Assembly (NCBI GenBank): GCA_031213475.1
Contig: JARUPZ010000021.1
Span: 3,944,438 to 4,008,437 of the forward strand
DNA from: Nereocystis luetkeana
Taxonomy: Eukaryota; Sar; Phaeophyceae; Laminariales; Laminariaceae
Reading direction: 5' to 3'
DNA: 64,000 nt
Made by a program: the position numbers and the translations under genes. How positions within the stretch are numbered: position 1 is the stretch's first letter; each line of letters begins with the position of its first letter. The notes under the pieces are model-generated. The model was not told the origin of the DNA. It searched no databases and saw only the letters and a program-made list of their open reading frames with translations. This document shows positions 40,245-52,248 of the stretch, in pieces.

Positions 40245-43200
40245 CTGGCCTTTTCTTTTGTACGTGTTTTGCTGTTCTCTCGTTTTATGGCCGTTTGCTT
40301 TTCTTAAGAGTGTTTGCGCTTGGTATTTCCACCACACACGATGGAGAGTCAAGAGGACGGAGGGCCTGCTTGATCCCCTCGCGATGGCTACGGCATTGGG
40401 TCCTAGACCCCCGTCTGCAGGCCATTGTTCGAAACCAGTAGATGACCCTACGTGCTGCCTGGCAACATGGGCCTAGCGTGACTCCCCCCTTGGTGATACC
40501 GCATGCAGTGCTTCTGGGCCATGGCATACGGATACATTTCAATAGCCGCTTCTACCGCTCCCTGCCACCTCGACCGTCCGACCGTTTGCGTGTTTGGCGA
40601 GCTGGAGTGAGGTCACCACTCCCCGACAGGCGTGTCATCTTACGCCATCAAACCCGTCGCTTCTGATGGAGGCTTACATCGACGCTTACGGGGGGCGCTA
40701 TATAGGCGTCACGCCGCCCGACGAGCCGGAACTACTTGCACTCGACTTCGTTCACAGCGATGGCTCCCCGGCACTCACTGGGCACTACTTAGTTGGCATC
40801 ATGTCCCAGTCCGACCTGCCCTCGGTTGGGGAGTACTTCGAAGCTCCCGGGCAACAGATTCTCCCCCTCGTCAGAGTGGCGGATCTCGAGCCTGGCGATA
40901 TCGCCGGAGTCGCCCACGCCTCACTTATGAACGCGCTGCCGGATGGTTTACAGCACAATCACCGAGCCTCCAGCCCTTCCTGTGGTCTGTCTGAGGTGTC
41001 TCCGGTCTCTGTCGTTACTTCACCTCTCACGGCTCCAGCCTTGCCCTCGCCTCCCCTGCGTGCGCGTTTACGCCGCGAACAGCGCGCTTTGTTCCTGCGC
41101 GTCTGGGTACGTCTGCTGGGTTGCATCTGCGAGCGGTAACATTTGGCCTTCACGGAGCGGACTGGATTCCGGAAGCCATATCGAACAACTGGGGGGCGTT
41201 CTTTGTGAACTACCTGACGTTTTCTCAAAGTACAAGACGGGTTTGGGTTACTGCGTGTTGGATGCCTTTCGTTATTTCGGTCCCGGAAGGAAGCGCGCCG
41301 GTCACGTCCCGGCCACGCCGCATCAATTCCCTCGTGGCCATTGAAGGCTGCACCTCCTCGGACCAGTACCTTGCGGCAGGTCTGACCCAGCACTCGGCCT
41401 CTCCTTATCGCTGCCTATCCCCTGCGTGGACCAGATCCTCGAGTCCTTGGGGAAGGGGCGGGTGTGCTTCCTTTTGGATGGCCGCACACAAGGACACCGT
41501 TCCTGTCATCGTGTTTGATACTCCCACTGGTCTCTACGAGTAGCTCGCCATGCCCCAGGGCCATCAATGCTTCGTCCCGCTGGTTCGCCAAAGCGATTAA
41601 CGAATTTATTCGGGGTTTGGAACAGGTGGCCGCCTATCTCGACGATGTGCTCGTGTTTGGCTCTGATTCGACGGCCCACGTAAAGACTATACGAGCCCTA
41701 TTCGATCGGCTGCGCAAGCGCAACCTCAAGCTCTCTCACTGGAAGCCTCGCCTGAGCGCCACGGACGCGGATTCGCTGGGCCATTCTTTTTCGCCCGAGG
41801 GTGCACGTCCAAAAATGCGGAAAATGTGCCGGCTTTGATGAAATTGCCCTTGCTCCAGAGTTTCAAGAAGATCCGCGCGCTGATGGGGGCAGACTTTGGT
41901 ACTATCAAAAAATTATGTTCGACATGTATGTCCAAGTGGATACGCCCTATCACCGCCCTCCTCCGGAAGGGGGTTAAGCACGACCTAACGCCGGCTATGG
42001 AGGTTGTCGTACGCGAGATTCTCATCGAACTCGCCACTGCACCAAGTTTGGTCTTCCCTGACTGGGGCGACATAGCCGACGGCTCTCGCCCTTGCCACGT
42101 GTCCTGCGACTCCTGTATCGGCTGTTTGGGAGCCCCGCTCGAACAGGAGCAACCGGGCGGTTCGGTGCTACCCATCGCGTGCATCAACCGCGTTACCCTC
42201 TCCATTCCTAGAGGCACTGGACCCCGCTGGACTTGGACGCTGGCGGCATAGTCTGGGCCATCAAACGACGTCGACGTTACCTATGGGGCACCAAGGTTCG
42301 CATATTTTCGGGCCACAAAGCACTCACGAGCATCGGCAAAGAAGGGGACTTCAACGCACGCGTCTAGCGGTTGCTCGAGTGGTTCACGCTTCATTCGACT
42401 ACGCACTCCAGTACCGAAAGGGCAGCACTAACGGAAATGTTGATGTTCTGTCCCGTTTGCTGGAGTTCGCGAGACCGAACACAACCGCAGTGGGTCTAGC
42501 AGCCTCACCCCCGTCGAGGACGTCGGCATCATTCGCATCCGAGCGCCTACGGGCTCCTCGCTCGCTCTTCGCCGACCCCGGTGTCGGCTTGGGCGAACTG
42601 GTACCCCGCCCCAATATCTCCGTTTCGGGCGGTCTGCCTTTCACCTCTTCGGATGTTCGCGAGTTTCGTCGCACACGGACTGCGTGCGAGGATTGACGGA
42701 CAATAGTTCTGTTTCTACGGGGAGATTCGCCGCTCGTCGATCTGCTTTAGTCACCACCGTCGATTGCCGTCATGGCCGTGGGAAAAACTCACCTACCACC
42801 AACGCCGCCTTCGCTTCGGTTTTTGTCGCGCCCTCAAGGGGCGGTAAGGGCTCGGCAGAAGCCCCCGCTGCCGAGAGAGCCGTCGCCCAGGATACTCTTT
42901 CTCCCGATGAGCACTACATGAGGAGAAGATTCCGCCGCGATCACAGATCCGGCCGCGTCTACCCCTTTGACGCCCGGCAACCCGGTGCCGCTGACTGTTT
43001 TGCCGCCTTCGGGCCGCATCTCCACCCGGACGCCCCGAAAAACAACCGCTGCCACCGCCTGCTGTTGATTATGACTTCCGGTCCGGCGAGGCCCCTAGAT
43101 CATCCGCCCGGCGCGCTATCACTCCGCCGTAAGTCCCACGGTCACGACCGCCGCTGGCCGTCATTATAGCCCCTGATCCTGCCGCCGCCCCTGTCCCGAC

Positions 43201-45480
43201 GGTACCCATCCCGTCCGACCTCGACCGCGCCGAGCCTGTCGAGACTCTTCTTCCAAGACTTCCGCCGCCGACTTGCCTCCCGTCCGTTACCCCGGCCGAC
43301 TTGGATGCCCTCGGCGCAGCTGCCGAATCGAAGTTCAGCGATTCCGCGGCACGCTATTCGCACTCCGACAGGGCGCGGGAGCAACAGGCCGAGCCCGCGT
43401 GCAATGCCGCCATGCGCTACATATAGCACGGCCGACCAGGCACATTGCCAGCAGATGTTTCGTCGCGTTTTCCTTCACGCCAGTACCTTTTCTTCTCGGA
43501 GGTTCAGGAGCTTGCTGGCAAAGGATGCCCAATCACCACCGACGACGACATCGTCCTGCTCGTCCGACAGCTGTCTCCACCCCCGACACCTGAATCGTAG
43601 CGCCCAATGGACCGCACGGCTTGTTTGTTGAAGAGCGAGCTTCTTCGCATTTAGGTACAACTACTCATGCGCCCCCCGGAGTCATCCAGGCTTGCCACTC
43701 CACAGTTTCCTGCCCCCTGGGAACCGCGGGAACCCTGCGCGTGCTCGAACGTTTCTCCCGGTGGGTCAGTATGAGCATCTGCATCAGGCGGTGGCTACGC
43801 AACTGCTTGAAGTGCCAGGCACGTAAAACCCCGCAGCAGACGGTCCGGTGGCCCATCATCTCGACGCCCCTGGCAGAAGGGCCCGGCATTGTTGTCAGCG
43901 TCGGTGACCTCCATCCTCTTCCGGCCACGCCCCGGGGTAACACCTACACCTTGCTCTTCACTGATCGTTCCAGCCGCCAACCCGACATGTTCGCTGTCAC
44001 TGCAGCTGAATTCATCGCCGAGGACACGCCCAACGTTCGCCCCAACCGGTGTTTTCCCCTCTGGGGGTGCCCGCGCAGCATACGCTCGGGCAACGGCCTC
44101 CGGTTTTGCTCGAAGCATTCGCACGCCGTTCATCAGCTCTTCGGTGTTCGGAAATTGCCACCAGCTCCTACTACCCAAACGGTGGAGTGGAACGTGGAGA
44201 CCACACGAAGTCCCAGATGCTGGCGATGGATATCAACGGGATCCAATACAACTGGAATGAACGGCTCCCTCAAGTCTTATTTGCGTACAGCATTTTTGTC
44301 AGCGCCGCCACGGGTTTGACTCCCAACGAGTCCACATGGGTCGGCTGCCACGTCTCCCTCTCAAGGTTCCCTAGCTTGTTGGGGCGCCGGCCACCAGAGT
44401 TTGGCCCGCGACCACCTCGCCTACTGTGACATGGCGACGGACGGCGAGAAGCGTTTTTTATGATATCGTCCGCAAGCACCACGCCCGAACCGTTGCTCGC
44501 GTGAACCGGCGGTGCAACTCCGCCCTCTCCAATGCACTGCGTCCGGCCCCCCCCAAAAAAATCGTCGTTGGTGGCTGGGTGGTGGTGTACAACACGGCTG
44601 CCGCCACCCGCCAGGGCGCGAATACTGACACGGGCGTCAATGTCCTCAAGGCCAAGCTCTCGCTCAACCGGACGGGCCCCTACAAAGTTCTCGCAGCTGG
44701 CCCCTGCTCCTCCGCAAACACCCCGGACGGACCCCCTCTAGGTAGTTGGATCTGCCTTCCGATATGCCCGACGCTGATGCTCGCCGGCGCGTATCGGTAC
44801 AACGCTGCAAGCTCTGTGCCAACCGCTACGACCGTGGCGACATGCCGAAGTATTGTCCTATCGGAGTTGACGCAATAAGTTCTCAACAACTTCTCCCAAA
44901 ACAACTGCCCGCATCACGTCACCCAAGGCGATTCCCGGACACCAATCGGTCCGGGGTCGAGGTGGGGCCATCCCAGTCATGTACGAGGCCCATTTGACAG
45001 GACTCTCGCGACCGCCCTGACAACGGGAAAATGACATGTAGCTCTTTCACCTCGAACATTCACGCTACTGGGCTGGCACACCCCGAACCAGCACCATCAA
45101 ACCAACCGCCTGTACCGCTGGATGAAAAATGGCGCGGCACAGCGGGAGCTTCCTCTGAGTAACGGCGAGCGCTTCCTGGCACCCGGCTATGGCTGCGTAC
45201 CGCAAGCCGATCGGCTTCGTCGATACAACACCGCCGTGATTCCCAGCGGGGCGCACTGTTGATAAAACGGCGACGACGGTCTGTGGTGGCGCTTGGGGCA
45301 TTCAGTGCGATAACAACCACGCATGGGGTATATTTGGTTCGGTTTTTGGACTACCCGGGACAGACTAAGCTTCCTCTTTCTACGGCGCTCTGCACGACTT
45401 TAGCGGGAGCTGTACGAGGTTCTTGTAGTCTACAAGTACACTTGGCCAGCGCGTCCGCGCGGGGGCGTCCCGCGTAGCGT
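40245..45480 (+). pseudogene. Decayed Ty3/gypsy gag-pol internal region
   Basis: Plus-strand frames broken by many shifts and stops preserve the Ty3/gypsy pol order. 41190-41350: the segment before RT (LPDVFSKYKTGLG and PEGSAPVTSRPRRIN in adjacent frames). 41350-41830: reverse transcriptase, with its catalytic YLDD at 41635-41646 (YLDDVLVFGSD). 41900-42465: RNase H region (RPITALLRKGVK, YALQYRKGSTNGNVDVLSRL). 42466-43640: a low-conservation linker. 43690-44430: integrase, with the H-H-C-C zinc region ending CLKCQARK, core TYTLLFTDRSSRQPDMFAV and YYPNGGVERGDHT. At about 44685: the GPY/F motif (RTGPYKVLA). 45100-45477: a C-terminal domain with GVYLVRFLDYPG. The segment 40245-41150 should hold gag and protease, but I could not identify them. 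The element is inactive. Confidence 0.9.
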
Positions 45481-45499
45481 GTATGAGCCTTGGACAGCT

Positions 45500-46445
45500 G
45501 ATTTTTTGCATCGCCGATGCACCCGTTTTTGTTGTTCAGTCTTCTAGACCTTGGGGGCTTGTCCTACACGTTTTCTTCGACGTTTTCCAAGCTTTCGGGT
45601 CGGGGTGTTTCGTCTCGGCATGTCTTTGGCTCTTCGTGTTTTGGGGTCTAGGCCTGGGTTGGGATGGTTCTCACGTATTTCGCCCGCCCGAGCCCCCCCG
45701 CTCAGTGCCGGGGTTGGTCTGGAAAAACGGGCCACTCCTTTGTGGCACAGGACGCATTTTCCGAGTTTTTGGTCCGGGTCTAGGTGGCCTGTGGCGTATT
45801 CCGCGTTATTAGTCTTCTTCGTTCCACTGCCTCCCCCCGCTCGGAAGCCGGGGGCGTTCTGGGTGAATCATACCGGGTACAGGACTTCATGATTGTCGAT
45901 TCCAACCGTTCGCGTGTCCGTCGACACACTCTCACCCCACACACCCCTTGCGGGTGGTATAATTATGGGCTTCGAGTAAGTATCATTTCTGCCCCTTACG
46001 GTTGGTCCTTCCTTTCATTTCGTTTCTTGACGTTCCTTGTCCGCCTAGTAGCCTTGCCATTCAGAGGCGTGGGAGTAGGTTTTGAGAAGCCACATCTTAG
46101 ACCATGTTCTATAGTTCGTGGAATGGTTTTCTATCCATGAATTTATCATATTTCTGCATATATATACGGCTCATTAGAGCGGGCTAGTGTTATTGTATTG
46201 CCTTAAACTATGTGGAAACGCCGGTAGTTACCTGGATATCGGTAACTGGGATCGTGTTTGTGGTACTTGGGAGGCGTATCTTAGATGAGAAACTACCAGG
46301 GGTTTCCCAGGCATTAGTCTTCTATCGTACTCTGAAAATAAATATAGTTGCCGTTCTTATATCTCTAAGCAATCAACATACATACTTGAGCAACAACGAG
46401 TACCTGCTCAATAGGCGAATCTGGCAAGAAATATAACGTGTCCCG
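45500..46445 (+). mobile_element. Gypsy 3' region and LTR, right copy 1
   Basis: Non-coding sequence after the pol region, then LTR landmarks: CGCTCGGAAGCCGGGGGCGT, GTAGCCTTGCCATTCAGAGG, GGCTCATTAGAGCGGGCTAG, GTACTTGGGAGGCGTATC, GTGTCCCGATCTGACC. Several were matched in the copies at 47300-47931 and 50310-50790. Confidence 0.75.
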
Positions 46446-46688
46446 ATCTGACCTTACTACACTATCCCTTGGTAAGTAACGCGTGGATACGTATATATTG
46501 GAAAACCCTAAACTTTCGAAAATTACAGCAGCGCCCCACGCACAGCACACACCGCACAACCGCGCATAACGAGGCTGGGTGCATTAGCCTCGCCTCATAC
46601 TCTCCTGTACTTTGTTACAAGTACCAGGTACATGCTGAAGTAAAACAATAGAAAAAGTTGATAACATTTTCTTTGTCTATTTTTCAGG

Positions 46689-46754
46689 CGTTTCAACCTC
46701 GGGATGTTTATTACCGGTCCCCCCCGAGATATTTTGAAAATCCTCAGCTTTTAA
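46689..46754 (+). CDS. Small candidate exon
   Basis: A 66-bp segment between an excellent acceptor (CTTTGTCTATTTTTCAG) and a consensus donor (AAA|GTAAGT). One frame is open (AFQPRDVYYRSPPRYFENPQ). It is too short to identify, and its position between LTR copies makes it doubtful. Confidence 0.25.
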   Translation, partial: RFNLGMFITGPPRDILKILSF

Positions 46755-47170
46755 AGTAAGTTGCGGTAGGTAACATGGTGTTCTGATAATCGCATGCCAC
46801 TGGTATGTAACATGCTTAACCACAGCTAACTGATATCCCTGCGTATAATACGGTGTCGGACAAATGCGGGGAGAAGAGCGGAATAAATGCGGTGAGATAC
46901 ACATGCTTCGTCCTGAGTGGTAAGGAGGTCGGAGCAATACTACTGCAGATTGATGCGAGCAATAATAGCAATGGCAGCGTCGGAAAGAGATACGATGTAT
47001 GACAACATGTCGGAGTTCGATGACAGGGTGGAGTTGCGTTATCGTCACGTGGATCGCTGAGTGGATGTGATTTGTCGACATCGTTGTACAGACCTGTATC
47101 AAGTATCGGTACCAGATACATGTATGTGCTGATCGATGCGTGTATGATCGACTGTTATTGTTTCGCGTAT

Positions 47171-47260
47171 GTTAAGGTCTTAGTCCGTTGGGCTAAAGCT
47201 AAAAGGTTAACCGATCACCCATACCCAGCCTAAGCCTCTTATAACACTCTCCCCCCCTGG
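47171..47260 (+). repeat. Dispersed repeat M, copy 1
   Basis: TAAGGTCTTAGTCCGTTGGG, AAAGGTTAACC, CCCAGCCTAAGCCTC, ACACTCTCCCCCCC. Related copies lie at 56021 and 56312. Confidence 0.7.
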
Positions 47261-47299
47261 AACGGACCGGACATACAGCTCGTCCTACCGACCCCCCCC

Positions 47300-47931
47300 C
47301 CCCCCGCTCGGGAGCCGGGAGCGTTCTGGATAACATTGACAACAACATCTACTGGGGAATAGGACTGTCTCGTTTTTGTGTTAATTTTTCGCTTTCCGCA
47401 GACACTTTCTCGCCCTACCCACGTTGCGGATGGCATGGAGATGGCTTTCGCCGTCGATTTATTCCTGGTCCTTAAGGCTCGGCTTTCCTTTTTTTTCTCT
47501 TTTTTGATGTACCTTGCCGGCGTCGTTACCTTGCCGCTCAGGTGTGGGAGAGGGTTTTGAGGAGCCGCATCTTCGACTCATGTTCTAGCCCGTGGAATCG
47601 GCGTTTCCACGAATTTCCCATAATTCTGCGTATACGGCCTATCAGAGTGGGCTAGTGTTATGGTACTCCCTTGAATGAGGCTGAAAGCCCGGTAATCACC
47701 AGGGTTGAAGGATTGGGGCCGTATTGTAATACTTGGAAGGCGTAGCGTAGATGGAAAACCAGGGGTGTTCCAGCGACACACGAGGTTGGCTCTCAGTCTC
47801 CTCGTGCACGAATGGAATGAAGTTGCTCCACTTATATCTCTAAGCAAGCAAGACACGTGAGTACCAACGAGTACCAGCTTAGTAGGCAAACCTGTCCAGG
47901 TATACAAAGTGTCCCGACCTAGGTCTTAACG
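47300..47931 (+). mobile_element. Gypsy LTR, right copy 2
   Basis: CGCTCGGGAGCCGGGAGCGT, GGCCTATCAGAGTGGGCTAG, GAAAGCCCGGTAATCACC, TACTTGGAAGGCGTAGC, AAAGTGTCCCGACC, ending GTCTTAAC. No internal region follows, so it is a solo-LTR-like copy. Confidence 0.8.
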
Positions 47932-48077
47932 CCGTTGCTAATCGTCCCGATTACCGGCCAAGGCTTTTTATATATCTTATATTTGCTTTTGGACCCAAAA
48001 GCTGTACTGGCTTCAGCATCAACAATATTCTTCTGTTTAAGGCAAGGTGGTCCAACCACTGTTGACTGCCAGCGCAA

Positions 48078-48210
48078 GTGAACGAAGTTCCCCCCAGCCC
48101 CGATCGGACGCCCACTGGGGGCGGGGCGGGGGGGCGGGGGCGTACTCATTTGTTGATAATCTTAGTCATTTGGCCGTTGACCATGCATCCCTTTCGAGAC
48201 GGAGCACCGT
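48078..48210. repeat. Repeat L, copy 2
   Basis: G-rich run, GGGCGTACTCATTTGTTG, CATTTGGCCGTTGACCATGC, TTTCGAGACGGAGCA. Same order as at 60060 and 24595. Confidence 0.8.
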
Positions 48211-48360
48211 TCCCATTCTTAATAGAGACACACTGTTGGGCGCTCATTATACGTTGTTTCCATAAAATACATATAAACTTCTTCTTAATCTTATCCCCTT
48301 CCTGTTTCGCCACCTGCAGCCACGATCTATCTCCTAGGATAGCGATCGTTTTTCTCGCTG

Positions 48361-48560
48361 CTATTTTGTGTAGTAAAACTCCTCCGTGTCACATTCGTCT
48401 ATTTTCCTCGTCTCCTCTTCTAATACATCCCGTCCTTCCATAAACATTTCACATTCTCCTACTATGTGAGTCCTATTCTCTATTGCTTCGCCGCACGGGC
48501 ACATCCGTGCATCTACTTCCTCCTCCTCCCGGCTACCGGTATACCTCTTTTCTTCTTCCT
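48361..48560 (-). pseudogene. C-terminal fragment of a LINE-type reverse transcriptase (zinc-binding region)
   Basis: A minus-strand frame reads ARMCPCGEAIENRTHIVGEC then EMFMEGRDVLEEETRKIDEC. The C-x-C...H...C spacing with following acidic helix is typical of the C-terminal zinc region of non-LTR retrotransposon polymerases (known from the family). No RT domain remains upstream on this strand, because gag-like sequence of opposite orientation follows. The call rests on this motif alone. Confidence 0.45.
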
Positions 48561-48589
48561 GGACGCCTACGGGGGTGAGGGAATAACAC

Positions 48590-49740
48590 GCCACTTTGAC
48601 CCGTCATCGAAGGTCGAGCAGCCTCGGAGCATTGCTCTCCGCCGGGGGGGGCATCTACGTCAAGCCCCCCAACACCGCGGACGCCACGTTCAAAGTGGAG
48701 GGAATCCATCAGCAACAGACCCAGGAGGAGCTGAAAGAACCGCCAGGGCTGTGGCAACAAACCCCTGCGGTAGCAACACCAGCAACCACATGCGCAGAAG
48801 CTCCCCGGACGACAGCCATCCATCGCGCAGGCCAAGTCTAGATCGGCCATGCGTGCCGATATCGGGCGCCACGGGACGTGGAATTCCTTGCCGGAAGCTC
48901 CCAAGGCAGGTGTGGCGGAGCGCTGGGCGCTCATCAAGAGCCGCATTGCCGAGCAATTCCGCCGCTCACGTCTGGGTCCACCGTTTCGCCGACGTTGCTG
49001 CGGCCGAGCAAGGCCGAGCAAGCTTTAAGGAAAGCCGAAGCAAACAGTGTTGCCTCGGGGTAGCTAGCACTCCACCTCAAGGCCAAAGACGCGTCCGCCG
49101 AGCGCGCTTCCCGAGAGGCCGCGCTCGAGACTACTCGTGCTCGGGAAGCGTTACAGGGCGCTCCAACAGAGATAAGGCACCACGTGGAGATAGTTTCCGC
49201 GACGGCCTCGACGCCTCTACTGGTCATCTCCCCTTCCGTCCCTGCAGTCGATGAACCACGCATCACGCCGGCACTTGACGGCACTGGCCGCCTCGTCCCC
49301 TGCAGCCGAAGAGCCACGCACCGCGTCGACCGCCTCCTCCGCTCTGGCCGCCCGCTTGGACCCGCCCCCTCCGTCCCACTCAGCTCAACCCCAGTTTGGT
49401 GTCCGTCACGGGGCGTTACCGGAGATCCTGTCACCACGTCTTTCTCGAAACCAGTATCTACGGCATGGCGGACAAGACGAAGACAACCTTCTCCACGGAG
49501 TCAGCAGCTGTTGTGCTGGCCAGCGCCCGCTTCGTTCTGCTAGAGCTGTCGGACGACAAACTCTTGTCCGTTGACGGAGCATGGGCCTTGATGGAGAAGG
49601 CTGTGAAAGGGGCTTAGTACGCGGCTCAGAATTGGTGGGGGACGACCACGGCCTTGGTCGCGGCTCGTAGGGTGGCGCATGATGACTGCGCCCTCCAAAA
49701 TCTACTGGCGCGATCACTGCATCAAGACGTTTGCGTTTAG
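48590..49740 (+). pseudogene. Gag-like retroelement remnant
   Basis: Shifting plus-strand frames contain coiled-coil-like segments such as AERWALIKSRIAEQFRRSR and AKDASAERASREAALETTRA, then MADKTKTTFSTESAAVVLAS and LLELSDDKLLSVDGAWALME before a stop near 49617. GC and codon usage resemble the gypsy region at 40-45 kb, and an LTR-type copy follows at 50310. It may be the gag of a related element; no zinc knuckle or protease motif is visible. Confidence 0.45.
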
Positions 49741-50229
49741 GCCGTCTCCCCGCTCGAATCTCGCCGGCGGCCACGCTCGCAACGTGGCGGGAACTCACCG
49801 CGACCATCGGGGAGGTGATGTGGGTGACGGTAGCGGAGGCCACTGAAGCTCCCACCGGTGCTCGGGAGTTGGAAGTGGCTCCGAAACTGGGGAAAGTAGC
49901 AGTAGTGGAGGCGCACACCACCGCACCGGAGAGGGGGGAGGCTCGGGGGGGGGGGGGGGGGTGTGACGATAGCAGCGGCCACGGAGGCTCCCACCGGTGT
50001 TCAGGAGTTGGAGGGGGCTCCGGAGGTGGCGGAAGCAGCAGTCATGGAGGTCCACACTGCCGCACCGGAGGCGGGGGGGGGGGGGGCTCGGGCGCCGGCG
50101 GTTACGCTCGGTGCAGTGGAAATGAAAAAGGGAGTCGCGGGAAGGGCAGATGACGCCACTTCTCGAGTGACGGCCGCAGAGGGGATCATGGTCGCTCACA
50201 CAGGCACGCCTACCGAAGGGGCGGCTTGA
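49731..50229 (+). pseudogene. Frame with two in-register protein-level repeats, retroelement-associated
   Basis: Two blocks of about 36 codons (starting near 49824 and 49963) encode VTVAEATEAPTGARELE... and VTIAAATEAPTGVQELE..., each ending AP(E)-type. A G-run (49949-49962) and a second near 50070-50085 separate or follow the blocks and shift the frame between them. It probably belongs to the variable 3' part of the retroelement remnant. Confidence 0.4.
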
Positions 50230-50309
50230 TCTCCTTGGAAGAGTGGCAGCAAGGGTGCTCGCGTCCCCGAGCTCACCAGCGTGAGCGACAAGAAGAGGCA
50301 AATGATCCC

Positions 50310-50790
50310 TTCTTTAGAGGATGGCCTCCTCTGCCGAACTGCCCTCTGTAGCTTTGCCGGTCAGAGATGTGGGTGTGGGTTTCGAGGAGTCACAACTTCG
50401 ACTCTCGTGCTCTATTGAAAGCACTCTGTTTATAGTTCCTGGAATCGGCCACATCATAGTTTTCCTGTATTTTTGCATATATATACGGCCCATCAGATTG
50501 GGCTATTAATAGTGTTATGGCATTGCCTTAAAGCACCCGAAAAGGCTGGTAAATATCTGAGAACAGATGTTGATATCGTATGTGTACTCCTTGAGAGGCG
50601 TATCTTAGATGGAAATCAGGAGTTTCCAACGCGAGGCAAGCAAGCCTTTAGCCTTCCCATCTCCTTCGTGATCGGAGAAGGCATGAAGCTGCGCTTCGTT
50701 TATCTCTGAGCAATCAACACACGTGAGTAGCAACGACCTGCTCGATAGGCAAACCTGGCGAGGGATACTCTGTGTCCCATCCTGTATCTC
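50310..50790 (+). mobile_element. Gypsy LTR, right copy 3
   Basis: GTAGCTTTGCCGGTCAGAG, GGCCCATCAGATTGGGCTA, TTGAGAGGCGTATCTTAG, CTGAGCAATCAACACACG, AGGCAAACCTGGCGAGGGAT, CTGTGTCCC. Confidence 0.75.
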
Positions 50791-51029
50791 ATCACACATG
50801 CCTGCAATATGAGGGTCATCACACCGACAGGATGACAAGCGTCACGCGTTGGCAGGGTGTTTGAACCTGGCAAGTCATACGACCCTGGCAAGATACTGAT
50901 GCCTCGTGCGCTGTCTTGAAAAGTTGTAAAAGTCTTCACAGGGTGTGAGAGCTTACACCGTGCTGGGTGTTCGCCTCACAAATCGGCCGGGTTCATAAAC
51001 TTTAAGGTAGCCAAGTGTTCAACCGTGTC

Positions 51030-51371
51030 TCAATCGCATTGGATCGGATCGTCTGAGTTTGCTAACATTGTTTTAAAAAAACAGTATGCGTCGTAGTCCA
51101 GAGCTACTGAAAAGGGGGGGTTCAGCCATGGAGGTCTTGGGTTTCCGCGGCAGAGACCCCTGTCGCCAAATACCGTGGGTGCGTTATACCAGGCATCGCG
51201 TGGAATGTTTCTGCTTGCAACCTGACGTGTCCAGAAGATCGATTTAAAAACAAAAGCCGCGGTGTCCTCTTCTCCCCATAAGATGTATTCGATTGTCGTC
51301 AACGGGACACAATGCACAAAACCCGCGGTAGACGATTCAGCCCACTCCCTCCGGTCACCACGAACGATCAA
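51030..51371 (-). CDS. Open frame of 113 codons, unknown
   Basis: An ATG-started minus-strand frame with mixed composition and no simple repeats (for example FVHCVPLTTIEYILWGEED, RNIPRDAWYNAPTVFGDRG, LDYDAYCFFKTMLANSDD). No promoter, splice site or family can be named. It lies just outside the gypsy cluster and could be a small gene, an exon or retroelement-derived. Confidence 0.3.
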   Translation of the reverse strand: MIVRGDRREWAESSTAGFVHCVPLTTIEYILWGEEDTAAFVFKSIFWTRQVASRNIPRDAWYNAPTVFGDRGLCRGNPRPPWLNPPFSVALDYDAYCFFKTMLANSDDPIQCD

Positions 51372-51636
51372 ACAAGCCGGCTGGCGGCCTAGGTACGGCC
51401 CGTCTTGGCCTCTTCAGATTTAAAGTACACAACACTACTGCAGTGGTAGGTGCCCGGTGTAGTGTCGGAAATTGTTGGAAGGCCGTCCGTCAAGGGACAA
51501 GAAGGCCGTCAACCTACATATTTGGTCATCACCCCGCATCTTACAACCAGTATTGCCACGGAGGCGAAGGCGAAGGGGGGGGGGGGTGAGCCCCCCGCAC
51601 TCCTCCGCGATTACATTACTAATCGACGTTCCGGTA

Positions 51637-51801
51637 TTAAGGGTTGATCTTAACGAGGAGTGTTTTTTTTTAGTTTTTTTCAGTATTTCCCGAAATTTCG
51701 GTATTTTCCTTTTCCTATAGGAAAATACCGAGAAATACCGAAATTTCGGGGAAATACTGAAAAAAAAACTCAAGAACAGTCCGCGTTAAGATCGACCCTA
51801 A
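51637..51801. mobile_element. Foldback MITE J, near-perfect 165-bp hairpin
   Basis: TA at 51635-51636 and 51802-51803. Arms TTAAGGGTTGATCTTAACG and complement, continuing through TTTCAGTATTTCCCGAAATT to a central CCTATAGG. Almost every base is paired. The ends (TTAAGGG...CCCTAA with TA) resemble those of family B. Confidence 0.9.
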
Positions 51802-52039
51802 TACGTTTTCTGCCTCTTCCGCGTAACAATAATGAAACATTCTTAAACACACCTTTTCGGAATCGATAACCATCCGACACGTGTTGGCGAGCTTTCATTC
51901 TCTCACGAGGGTGCCTTCTTCCGCCCCCCTCGGTTTAGGCGGTGCCAGGAGGCAGAACGAGTAGGCGCGCTTTTCCTTGACTTCATTCCTTCGTTTATCG
52001 TACCTCGTCCTTCAGTTTTGATCCCCCTTCCCGTTTTAC

Positions 52040-52066
52040 GCGCAAAACACCCCCCCCCCCCCCCCC
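52040..52066. repeat. C-run
   Basis: About 17 consecutive C within CACCCC...GACC. Confidence 0.85.
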
Positions 52067-52248
52067 GACCTTTTTTTTCGCGGTCGGTCACATTTGGTGG
52101 CCGAATTAGCTCATTCGTGCGAGGTGAAGGATCTTTTTATTCCTCACAAGGGGGGAATGACCGTACCCCGTACCTGGTAGTGTTTATGGTAAGGCATCCA
52201 AGAGGCTGTTATATGGCACTCGCATTGTTGTCTCTGGAAGTAGCTCGA

